Shown here one piece after another: positions 1 through 6,251 of a stretch of 7,272 nt of DNA (position 1 is its first letter; each line of letters begins with the position of its first letter). The stretch lies in contig JASLFF010000757.1 of assembly GCA_030150795.1 (NCBI GenBank), forward strand, positions 1-7,272, read 5' to 3'. The translations under genes and the position numbers were made by a program. The notes beneath the pieces were generated by a model, which saw nothing but the letters and a program-made list of their open reading frames with translations, was not told the origin of the DNA and did not search any database. This DNA comes from Terriglobales bacterium (GTDB lineage: Bacteria > Acidobacteriota > Terriglobia > Terriglobales > Gp1-AA117).

Positions 1-816
1 CTGCAATTCCTGTTGCGCGACCTCACAGGTCTTGCCAAAGCCAACGATTCCGGGAACGTTCAGCGTGCCGGACCGCAATCCATTCTCATGGCCGCCACCA
101 TCGACTAAAGGAACAAGCTGCGCGGCAGCGTTTTGGCGCACGTAAAGCGCACCACAGCCTTTTGGCCCGTAGAGCTTGTGCGCTGTCAGGGAAGCCAGGT
201 CAAGGTTGGCGTGATTGACATCAAGTGGGACTTTGCCGAGCGCCTGTACCGCGTCTGAATGAAAGAGCACGCCTCGGTCGCGGCAAAGGCGGCCGATTTC
301 CTCAATAGGTTGAAGTACGCCGATCTCATTATTGGCCGCCATGATGCTGACCAGGATCGTCCGATCAGTGAAGGCGTCTTTCAGTTGATCAAGATCGATA
401 AGGCCGTCGCTGCCAACGTGCAGATAGGTGACCCGGCAGCCCATCTTTTCCAGATGCCTGCAACTATCAAGAACGGCTTTGTGTTCCGTAACCGCGGTGA
501 TGATGTGCTCACCTTTTTCTCGACAGCCTTCCGCCACGCCTTTCAGCGCGAGATTGTCGCTTTCGGTGGCGCCTGAGGTGAATACGATTTCGTGCGGAGA
601 TGCGCCAATGGAAGCAGCGATCTGGCGACGGGCTTTTTCAACTGCTGCAGCTGCTTCCCAGCCAAAGGAGTGACTATTGCTGGCGGCATTGCCAAAGCGA
701 CCGGTAAAAAAAGGCATCATTGTTTCCAGCACGCGCGGATCCAAGGGCGTGGTGGCGTGGTTATCGAGATAAATAGGAAACTTGATTGTGCCGGAAGAAA
801 TGCCGTTGTTGCTCAT
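1..816 (-). CDS. iscS: Cysteine desulfurase, IscS/NifS family (C-terminus outside window)
   Basis: A PLP-dependent enzyme that takes sulfur from L-cysteine (giving alanine and an enzyme persulfide) for Fe-S cluster assembly and tRNA thiolation in the cytoplasm. The reading frame is open for 272 codons from the ATG at 816 to the window edge. Family motifs in order: YLDNHATTP (about residues 16-24), [13 protein letters not shown] (81-93), [10 protein letters not shown] with the PLP-stacking His112, [12 protein letters not shown] (159-170), [10 protein letters not shown] with PLP-contacting Asp188 and Gln191, [10 protein letters not shown] with Schiff-base Lys214, and [10 protein letters not shown] near the edge. 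The mobile loop with the catalytic Cys lies beyond base 1, so class I versus class II and the exact role (IscS, NifS or SufS-like) cannot be settled, but the motifs favour the IscS/NifS class. The start is chosen at 816, just before the family's N-terminal motif; there is no clear Shine-Dalgarno sequence. The gene starts only about 50 bp after the terminator of receptor A. Confidence 0.96.
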   Translation of the reverse strand, partial: MSNNGISSGTIKFPIYLDNHATTPLDPRVLETMMPFFTGRFGNAASNSHSFGWEAAAAVEKARRQIAASIGASPHEIVFTSGATESDNLALKGVAEGCREKGEHIITAVTEHKAVLDSCRHLEKMGCRVTYLHVGSDGLIDLDQLKDAFTDRTILVSIMAANNEIGVLQPIEEIGRLCRDRGVLFHSDAVQALGKVPLDVNHANLDLASLTAHKLYGPKGCGALYVRQNAAAQLVPLVDGGGHENGLRSGTLNVPGIVGFGKTCEVAQQELQ

Positions 817-865
817 CAAAGACAATTTTACTAAAAGCGGCAGGATTTGATTTCATGGGACAAAT

Positions 866-893
866 AAAAAAGCCCGCCAGCGAACTGGCGGGC
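866..893 (-). terminator. Intrinsic terminator after receptor A
   Basis: Read on the minus strand: a perfect 9-bp GC-rich stem (GCCCGCCAG/CTGGCGGGC; arms 885-893 and 872-880) closed by a TTCG loop and followed directly by six T (866-871). It begins 17 bases after the TAA stop of receptor A. This is a textbook Rho-independent terminator; it should separate receptor A from the cysteine desulfurase gene. Confidence 0.92.
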
Positions 894-910
894 CGAAGGG
901 GCAAGGACGG

Positions 911-3900
911 TTAGAACCTGAGGGTTCCACCAAAGTTGATGCGCCGGGTTGCACCGTTAGACCCGGGGTAAGTGGTATTGGTGAGTGAAGGATCGCCAAA
1001 GCCAGTGAATTGCTGGTGCTGGCCGGCATCTTCAATGAACGCATCCACGCTCTGGAAGTTCGGGTGGTTCAGCGCGTTCAACATGCTCATGCGGAATTCA
1101 AATGAGGCGTGCTCGCCCAATTTGACCCGCTTGAACACGGAGAAGTTGGCGGTGTTGGTGATCGCATCCTGCGAGAGGTTGCGAGCAGTGTTACCGAACG
1201 GAGTGCCGAACACTGACTGGGCCGTGCCGGCATTGGTAATGTAACGGACCTGGCTGCTGGTGACCGGGACTACGGCGCAAGGCAATGGATTGCCGAGCGA
1301 GTCGGTAGCGCCTTTGCCGCAATTCTCACCCATTGCAGTCAAGCTGAGCAGTTGCGTGGCCGGAGCCGCGCAGGCGCCGCCTGCCGTAGGTTCAAACAGA
1401 GCGCAAGCATCGCCAGCGAAAATGCCCACAGCGGTTGCCGGAGCGCTCGTGCTGCCGAGGAATGGACGAGCCGTATCGAACCCTACGAATGCACCCAGGA
1501 ACCCGATGTCATAGGGGTTGCCGGTCGCAGTTAAAAAGGCCGAGAAAGCCTGGACCGGTGTATAGCGCTGGCCGGAAGCCAGAATGTAGTTTCCGGAAAA
1601 CGCCCAACCGCCAAGCACGTGTCCAGCCAGACCATGCTGCTCTTTGAAGAACGGCAGTTCTTCAGTGAACAGGATTGACCACTGGTGCGGGATATCCAGA
1701 CCGGAGAAAGAATGTTCAGCAGTTGTGGTGTTGAACGGGTTCTGTGCCCAGGTTGTGGTGTTGCCACCCGCGCCGGTCGAGAAGATCTCCGACACGTTGT
1801 CCAAGGTCTTGGAGTAGGTGTAAGCGCTTCTGATCGTGAGCTGTTTGAACAACTGGTTGGCACGGAATTCAATTTGCGCACCGTTATAGTCGGAATAACC
1901 GCCATTGTTGCGCGTGCGGGTAATGCCGAGGTTGCAATTCTCGCGGCCTACAGCGGCAGCAACAACCGCATTGGCTGCGGGGCAGGCAGTGACGCCGGCC
2001 GGGATCAAGTTAGGAGCTACAGCCTGCAAGCCGGCAACATCAGGGTTGCCGTTGATGGACTGGAACAGGTTCTGGCCACGGTTGCCTACGTAACGGGCTT
2101 CGATGGCTGCTTTCTTGGTGAGCTCGCGCTCCATGCCAAAGCTCCAGGAATGGACTCTGTCCGGCCCGAAGTTGGGTGACATGGTTGTGTCATTGAATTG
2201 CCGCGGATCAAATACGCCAGTTTGCAGGAGGCTGGCATAAGCCGACCGTACAGCAGGTCCCGTGCCATTGCCGGGCAGCGGCTTGGTGCTTGCAGCCGCG
2301 CCAGCAAAGGACTGCAGGAATACGGCTGGAGCAGCAGACGACATGTTGATGTAAATGTTGTAGAACGGCGGGTCATAGAGCAAGCGGTAGCCGCCGCGGA
2401 ATGTGGTCTTGCCATGTCCCGTGAGGAACCCACCCCACTGAGGTGAATAGGCAAATCCCACGCTTGGGCCAAAGCTATTCTTGGGTGCCGGGAAAACCGG
2501 GTATGAACGCACTCCCTGAAGCGGGATAGGCTGGCCGATTACGTTTGCGCCAGCAGTTGTGGTGGCTGAGCTGGTAGTGGCCCACAGTGCTGTTGCAGGA
2601 TTGCTTTCACGCGGGACTTCCAGCTGGTTGAACAGGTTAGCCGGCTGGCCATAATACGACCAGGTCAGACCCAGGTTCAGGGTGAGGTTGCGACCGATCT
2701 TCCAGTCATCTCCGCCGTACAGGAACGTGTCGTGCTCGCGGAAATCCAGCGAAGGATCGCCAGAGGCAAGCTGCACACGGTTAGGAGTGTTGGTCACAAA
2801 GGTCGACCAACTGGAGTAGCGGAAAGCACCATCAAGAGCAGGAAGGAAGATGTTGGGCGAACGCTGGTAGGTGTAGTTCACACCAGCCTTCAGGGTGTGC
2901 TTGCCCATAACATAGTTCCAGTTGTCCTGACCCTGCCAGGTATTCACGATACGGCTTTGGGGCAGGTTAGTGGCTGCGCCGACGGAGAGGAAACCCGTGG
3001 CCTGGAAGGTAACTTGGGTAACTGCCTGATCAACCGCGTTTGCCGTGGGAACCGTACCCAGGCTGTTGCCGCCAAAGTCCACATTCAGGCGGTTGAAGCC
3101 TACGCGCGCTTCATTGACCATTCTGGAAGACAGGTTGTGGGTCCAGCCGACCAGGATTGCCTGGCTAAGAGCCGGCACGTTGGTTGGATAACCAGCGGCT
3201 GAGCAATTTGCGCATTCATCGAGGTTGAAGTTGTTACCGCGATTGAAGATATAGCGGGCCATCAAGGTGTCGCTGCCCATCTGGTAGTCAACACGATTCG
3301 TGAAGTTAAAACCGTGGAATGGAGTTGGGAGGATGCGGGTTACGCCGCCGAATTGGACCGGTCCGCAACCAGCCACCGTAACGTTCTCAATGTTCGTCGG
3401 GAACGGATTGCCACCGGAGATGGCGAACGGCCCCGTTTTTGCGAAAATTCCCAATGCCGTGCTGGTTGGGAAGCAAGAACTCAATTGCGCCAAGCCAGCC
3501 GGGGTTGGAGTCCGAGCGGAGGTGGAATAGATGGTGTCCGTCGAAATGATTTCTTCATCAAAACCGCCGAACATGAACAGCTTGTTCTTCACAATCGGTC
3601 CGCCAATAGTGAACCCGGCAAACTCGTCATTCAGCCGAGGTTGTTTGGTCAGCGGATTTCCATTCGCGTCCGTCGTAAACGGTAGCGTGCCATCGCCAGT
3701 ATTCTTCTGGAAGTTGTTCAGGGAGTTAAGAATCGAATTGTTCTCGTTCCCGTAAATGCTTCCATGCCAGGCGTTGCCACCGGACTTGGTGATGATGTTG
3801 ACCACGGAACCGGCATTGCGTCCGTACTCAGGACCAAACTGGTTGGTGACCAGAACGTACTGCTGAACGAATTCGGCATCGCTAACGAAAAGGCCGGGGC

Positions 3901-4525
3901 CGGCGACGCTGTTATCGTTGTTGTTCTGACCGTCAATCTGCTGGTCATTGTTGCGGCCACGCAGGCCGTTCACGGAAAAGCCGAAGCCGCCGTTGGTGTT
4001 GGAGAAAGAGTTGTCGCGGACGGAAACCACGCCCGGAACAAAGAGGGCCAGGTTGTCAAGGCCTTCATTTTCCTGCACGCCAGCGAAAGTAGAGAGGGTG
4101 GTGCCGGCGAATGTGTTGGTTACCTGGGCATTGTTTGTTTCGATAAGCGGAGCATCGGCGGTAACTTCAACCGTCGTGTTGGCTTCGCCGACCGTCAACT
4201 TGATTGCGCCCAGATTGCTGTCGCGCGCCGTTACCAGAACGTTATTTTGTACGGCGGTCTTGAAACCAGTGGCGGAAACTTCAACTTTGTAGTCGCCAAC
4301 CGGGATCAAGTTAAAGTGGAATAGGCCGGAGCCATCGGTGGTGGTAGTCAGCGGGGCGCCTGTGGCAGTGTTCGTTGCCTTTACTTGAGCGCCTGAGACA
4401 ACCGCGCCTTGTGGATCAGTAACTGTGCCGGAGATTGAACCCTTCAGCACCTGACCAAAAGACGGGATGCACAACGCCAAGCATGTGGCGACCAGTATTA
4501 ATTTGTCGCGCAGTTTACGATTCAT
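911..4525 (-). CDS. TonB-dependent receptor with carboxypeptidase regulatory-like domain (Oar-like), receptor A
   Basis: Outer-membrane beta-barrel receptor of about 1204 residues, normal for the acidobacterial family. A Sec signal peptide (about residues 1-25: basic MNRKLRDK, then a hydrophobic stretch ending SFGQ) is followed by a carboxypeptidase-regulatory-like beta-sandwich (about 30-115: SGTVTDPQGAVVSGAQV, then TTDGSGLFHF and GDYKVEVSATGF), a plug region (about 120-255, with VNGLRGRNNDQQIDG and FGPEYGRNAGSVVNIITKSG), and a long barrel whose last residues are GGTLRF, with the terminal Phe used by outer-membrane proteins for BAM recognition. I see no TonB box. Cysteine pairs (for example DECANC and GDAC...GGAC) suggest disulfides in surface loops. 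Three in-frame ATGs exist (4540, 4534, 4525); 4525 is preferred because GGAG lies 9 bases before it and the signal peptide then starts normally, while 4540 has no ribosome binding site. The substrate cannot be told; such receptors are usually linked to uptake of large molecules or chelates, or to surface functions. A paralog lies upstream at 6252-7272. Confidence 0.96.
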   Translation of the reverse strand: MNRKLRDKLILVATCLALCIPSFGQVLKGSISGTVTDPQGAVVSGAQVKATNTATGAPLTTTTDGSGLFHFNLIPVGDYKVEVSATGFKTAVQNNVLVTARDSNLGAIKLTVGEANTTVEVTADAPLIETNNAQVTNTFAGTTLSTFAGVQENEGLDNLALFVPGVVSVRDNSFSNTNGGFGFSVNGLRGRNNDQQIDGQNNNDNSVAGPGLFVSDAEFVQQYVLVTNQFGPEYGRNAGSVVNIITKSGGNAWHGSIYGNENNSILNSLNNFQKNTGDGTLPFTTDANGNPLTKQPRLNDEFAGFTIGGPIVKNKLFMFGGFDEEIISTDTIYSTSARTPTPAGLAQLSSCFPTSTALGIFAKTGPFAISGGNPFPTNIENVTVAGCGPVQFGGVTRILPTPFHGFNFTNRVDYQMGSDTLMARYIFNRGNNFNLDECANCSAAGYPTNVPALSQAILVGWTHNLSSRMVNEARVGFNRLNVDFGGNSLGTVPTANAVDQAVTQVTFQATGFLSVGAATNLPQSRIVNTWQGQDNWNYVMGKHTLKAGVNYTYQRSPNIFLPALDGAFRYSSWSTFVTNTPNRVQLASGDPSLDFREHDTFLYGGDDWKIGRNLTLNLGLTWSYYGQPANLFNQLEVPRESNPATALWATTSSATTTAGANVIGQPIPLQGVRSYPVFPAPKNSFGPSVGFAYSPQWGGFLTGHGKTTFRGGYRLLYDPPFYNIYINMSSAAPAVFLQSFAGAAASTKPLPGNGTGPAVRSAYASLLQTGVFDPRQFNDTTMSPNFGPDRVHSWSFGMERELTKKAAIEARYVGNRGQNLFQSINGNPDVAGLQAVAPNLIPAGVTACPAANAVVAAAVGRENCNLGITRTRNNGGYSDYNGAQIEFRANQLFKQLTIRSAYTYSKTLDNVSEIFSTGAGGNTTTWAQNPFNTTTAEHSFSGLDIPHQWSILFTEELPFFKEQHGLAGHVLGGWAFSGNYILASGQRYTPVQAFSAFLTATGNPYDIGFLGAFVGFDTARPFLGSTSAPATAVGIFAGDACALFEPTAGGACAAPATQLLSLTAMGENCGKGATDSLGNPLPCAVVPVTSSQVRYITNAGTAQSVFGTPFGNTARNLSQDAITNTANFSVFKRVKLGEHASFEFRMSMLNALNHPNFQSVDAFIEDAGQHQQFTGFGDPSLTNTTYPGSNGATRRINFGGTLRF

Positions 4526-4534
4526 CCTTTGCAT

Positions 4535-4538
4535 CTCC
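4535..4538 (-). promoter_or_regulatory. Shine-Dalgarno sequence that decides the start of receptor A
   Basis: GGAG on the minus strand, 9 bases before the ATG at 4525. It overlaps the upstream in-frame ATG codons at 4540 and 4534, which themselves lack a ribosome binding site, so translation most likely starts at 4525, five codons later than the longest frame. Confidence 0.65.
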
Positions 4539-4564
4539 ATAGTTTTTCAGTTTTGAGAGCACAC

Positions 4565-4597
4565 AACACATGGCCAGTCACGCACCGGACATGTGTT
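4565..4597 (-). repeat. Inverted repeat in the leader of receptor A (proximal)
   Basis: Perfect 8-bp inverted repeat: AACACATG (4565-4572 on the plus strand) and CATGTGTT (4590-4597), with a 17-base spacer, lying 40 bases before the preferred start of receptor A. It could be an mRNA hairpin or an operator. It directly abuts the next inverted repeat at 4598. There is no T-run behind it, so it is not a terminator. Confidence 0.5.
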
Positions 4598-4654
4598 ATC
4601 AGTGGAATGTATTGCAACTTGCGTTCCTTCACTGATCGATATTTGTTATCAATG
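4591..4654. repeat. Imperfect 14-bp direct repeat, 50-bp period
   Basis: ATGTGTTATCAGTG (4591-4604) and ATTTGTTATCAATG (4641-4654) match at 12 of 14 positions and start exactly 50 bases apart, close to five helical turns. Both lie in the intergenic region before receptor A. They could be a pair of regulator sites, but a chance match in an AT-richer spacer cannot be excluded. Confidence 0.4.
4598..4636 (-). repeat. Inverted repeat in the leader of receptor A (distal)
   Basis: Perfect 7-bp inverted repeat: ATCAGTG (4598-4604) and CACTGAT (4630-4636), extendable inwards by GAA/TTC across a 3-base bulge, with a small GCAA/TTGC pairing in the loop. It starts at the base after the proximal repeat ends. 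A structured 5' leader or a DNA-binding site is possible; its function is unknown. Confidence 0.45.
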
Positions 4655-4738
4655 AGTTACAGCGGGAATATGCAAGCCAAATCCGGAATAGTGGATTTCA
4701 GGCAGGCTTATATTCAAAATTTGGAAGATACTGCGGTT

Positions 4739-4993
4739 TTACCGTGATTCCGGAGAAAAGCTGGGCAAATCCACTGGCCGATCAGACATACGGAAGCGCG
4801 TCCGGAAGTGCTCTGAAATCAATGAGACAGCGTCTTTGTTTCGTTGGGGATCCTGTTGGATTAAGTACTTCATGGCTTCTACCAACAGCCGCTGTCCTTC
4901 CACATAGCGCGGGTCGGGCTTCCGCGGCTTTGTCTTACGGCGGGCTGGATCCGGCATTTCCGGCTTGATGGGTAGAGTTAAGACTTTGGCCAC
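4739..4993 (-). CDS. Small basic protein of unknown function, 84 residues
   Basis: I do not recognise a family. The frame starts with GTG at 4993 and ends with TAA at 4739. A strong Shine-Dalgarno sequence (TGAGGTG, 4999-5005) has its GAGG core 7 bases before the GTG, which is the main support for a real gene. The protein has a basic, Pro-rich N-terminal tail (about residues 14-29, ARRKTKPRKPDPRY), then a predicted amphipathic helical part (about 30-68, VEGQRLLVEAMKYLIQ and SLISEHFRTRFR), and a polar tail. There are no cysteines, no signal peptide and no membrane segment, so it is probably cytoplasmic; the charge pattern would fit a nucleic-acid or protein-binding role, but that is only inference. 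It lies 179 bp after the lolA-like gene on the same strand, with no clear terminator between, so co-transcription is possible. It could still be a chance frame. Confidence 0.55.
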   Translation of the reverse strand: MAKVLTLPIKPEMPDPARRKTKPRKPDPRYVEGQRLLVEAMKYLIQQDPQRNKDAVSLISEHFRTRFRMSDRPVDLPSFSPESR

Positions 4994-4998
4994 AGATA

Positions 4999-5005
4999 CA
5001 CCTCA
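4999..5005 (-). promoter_or_regulatory. Shine-Dalgarno sequence of the small gene
   Basis: TGAGGTG on the minus strand; its GAGG core (5001-5004) is 7 bases before the GTG at 4993. It is the strongest ribosome binding site next to a start codon in the window and supports the GTG start of the 84-residue protein. Confidence 0.6.
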
Positions 5006-5172
5006 ATCCAGCTTATTCAGATGCTGCCACCGGCCCCATATGCGCCACAAAAGCCGGTTAAATGACGGGACATTTCATCACAGACCGCTCAGCCAAGGTC
5101 TTGGATCCAGTACCTTAGTCTCGTCCTCTCGATTTTACCCCTTCGAGCCGACCCGCGCTATCAAAGTTTTTC

Positions 5173-5973
5173 TTATTGGGGCTTTACGGTCTTCGTATTG
5201 CTGTTCGTTTGCAGGCGGAATACGTCATCCTGAATCTTGTCATTGAGCTTCATTCTGCTGTAGTGGGCCACACGATAGTCGCCCGAATGCTCAAAGAACT
5301 GTTGTTTCAGCAGTACATCACGCTCCGGATCAATCCATAAAATGATCCTGTTGTAAGTCTGTAGCACTTTTTCCTTTTTGGGAGTCAAATCCAGCTTGGC
5401 GGTCCTTACGCCGTCCACCGTTTCCCAGTCATCCATCTTTACGGCATAGTCACGTTGCAATTCGTCGCCACTCGCGCCAAAACCCAGGCTCAAAAAAGCT
5501 TCCACGTCCGACTTGTTCTGGCCCACGTTCCGTTCCGTTACCTGGTTGATTTTCTTTTCAAAGATTTGCAGCTTTCCGTCTTTGTAGACGACCTGTTTCG
5601 GCGCCGGTCCGCCAATATCAAATGCCGCATCCACGCCCTTCTTTTCCCGGCGAAAATAAATGCGCCCTTTCTGCGTGTCGGTATCGTCCGTCAACTTCTG
5701 ATATGACTGAAACTCAAAATCTCCCTGCGCTGACTTAAATCGCGTAGACGACTGGTTCATCTTTGCCAGCACCGTGGCAAGGTCGCCGCTTGCGGCGGCC
5801 GAAGGCTTCGATTCGGTAGTTTGTGCCGGCGCAGCTTGCGGTGCTGGGGGCTTCGCCGCACCCTGGGCAACGCCCGTTCCCGAAAACATTGCCATGCTCA
5901 CAACAGAAGCTGCCAGCGCATATGACATGCTCTTGAATAACGCTGCCGCTGAACGAATAAGGTTGTGGTTCAT
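5173..5973 (-). CDS. LolA-like periplasmic outer-membrane lipoprotein carrier protein
   Basis: Predicted periplasmic protein of 266 residues of the LolA/LolB-like fold, which in LolA carries lipoproteins from the LolCDE complex to the outer membrane. An N-terminal signal peptide (about residues 1-37; hydrophobic SYALAASVVSMAMF, cleavage likely near GVAQG-A) has no lipobox Cys, so the protein is soluble. A low-complexity Ala/Pro/Gln linker follows (about 39-63). The LolA-like domain spans about 64-255: LATVLAKMNQSSTRFKSAQG, then KGRIYFRRE, VVYKDGKLQIFEKKINQV, DVEAFLSLGFG, and strands ending with the IILWIDPERDVLLKQQFFE stretch and a DDVFRL end. It is longer than classical LolA because of the linker. 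The ATG at 5973 is preferred; a TTG at 5976 is the only near alternative, and neither has a strong ribosome binding site. It sits between two outer-membrane receptor genes, in keeping with an envelope role. The family call rests on pattern only; the cargo could be something other than lipoproteins (for example lipids). Confidence 0.82.
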   Translation of the reverse strand: MNHNLIRSAAALFKSMSYALAASVVSMAMFSGTGVAQGAAKPPAPQAAPAQTTESKPSAAASGDLATVLAKMNQSSTRFKSAQGDFEFQSYQKLTDDTDTQKGRIYFRREKKGVDAAFDIGGPAPKQVVYKDGKLQIFEKKINQVTERNVGQNKSDVEAFLSLGFGASGDELQRDYAVKMDDWETVDGVRTAKLDLTPKKEKVLQTYNRIILWIDPERDVLLKQQFFEHSGDYRVAHYSRMKLNDKIQDDVFRLQTNSNTKTVKPQ

Positions 5974-6086
5974 CAATGATTTGTTCGCTTTCTTAAGCGC
6001 TCGCTTCTTTTGAAGACTTGGATGCGTTCTAAAGATAAACCTGCCGCCTGTACCCGGTTAACTTGATCTTGGTCATCCGGAGATAA

Positions 6087-6118
6087 CGGCAGGCATGGTT
6101 GTCAACTCATGCCTGTCG
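6087..6118. repeat. Palindrome in the region upstream of the lolA-like gene
   Basis: CGGCAGGCATG (6087-6097) and CATGCCTGTCG (6108-6118) form an 11-bp inverted repeat with one mismatch (8 central pairs perfect) around the 10-base spacer GTTGTCAACT. It lies about 115 bases before the lolA-like start. It may be an operator or, in the transcript, a hairpin; no T-run follows in either direction, so it is not a terminator. Confidence 0.5.
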
Positions 6119-6157
6119 CCTCCGCTCCAGTTTGGGCAAAGGCCGATTGCTGCACGT

Positions 6158-6187
6158 ATCATAGCGAATTTGCTGGATGTTCCTGAA
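6158..6187 (-). promoter_or_regulatory. Possible promoter of the lolA-like gene
   Basis: On the minus strand a TATGAT -10-like hexamer (6158-6163) lies 18 bases after a weak TTCAGG -35-like hexamer (6182-6187). It is placed just after the terminator of receptor B, where a new promoter is expected, and would give an untranslated leader of roughly 175 bases containing the palindrome at 6087-6118. The -35 match is poor, so this is tentative. Confidence 0.3.
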
Positions 6188-6204
6188 GTCGTGATTTTGA
6201 GCAC

Positions 6205-6233
6205 AAAAAAGCCCGCCGGACGAACCGGCGGGC
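6205..6233 (-). terminator. Intrinsic terminator after receptor B
   Basis: Read on the minus strand: a perfect 9-bp stem (GCCCGCCGG/CCGGCGGGC; arms 6225-6233 and 6211-6219), a TTCGT loop and six T (6205-6210). It starts 18 bases after the TAG stop of receptor B. It has the same design as the terminator of receptor A (866-893), with one compensated base-pair difference in the stem. Confidence 0.92.
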
Positions 6234-6251
6234 GAGGAGCATTAGAGGAAG

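Noticed and set aside
259..576. 105-codon plus-strand frame at the left end
   Set aside because: It is the in-register shadow of the cysteine desulfurase gene, whose catalytic motifs are all on the minus strand.
3764..4324. Long plus-strand open frames opposite receptor A (also at 2732-3202 and 1685-2179)
   Set aside because: They lie in exact codon register with the minus-strand gene, where a stop needs TTA, CTA or TCA codons; these are rare here, so long antisense frames arise for free. The translations show no family motifs.
4526..4540. Upstream ATG codons (4540, 4534) as the start of receptor A
   Set aside because: No ribosome binding site precedes them and they overlap the GGAG that fits the ATG at 4525; they would only add five residues to the signal peptide.
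5060..5104. Short inverted repeats AAATG/CATTT (5060-5075) and CCAAG/CTTGG (5093-5104) between the lolA-like gene and the small gene
   Set aside because: Five-base arms are expected by chance, and there is no T-run or conserved layout to make a terminator or operator.
4994..5172. Possible tRNA or other structured RNA in the spacer after the lolA-like gene
   Set aside because: I looked for a cloverleaf and T-loop signature on both strands and found none.
5986..5999. Small hairpin CGCTT/AAGCG just upstream of the lolA-like start
   Set aside because: Only five pairs in a low-complexity stretch; it could touch the weak ribosome binding area, but the evidence is too thin to annotate.
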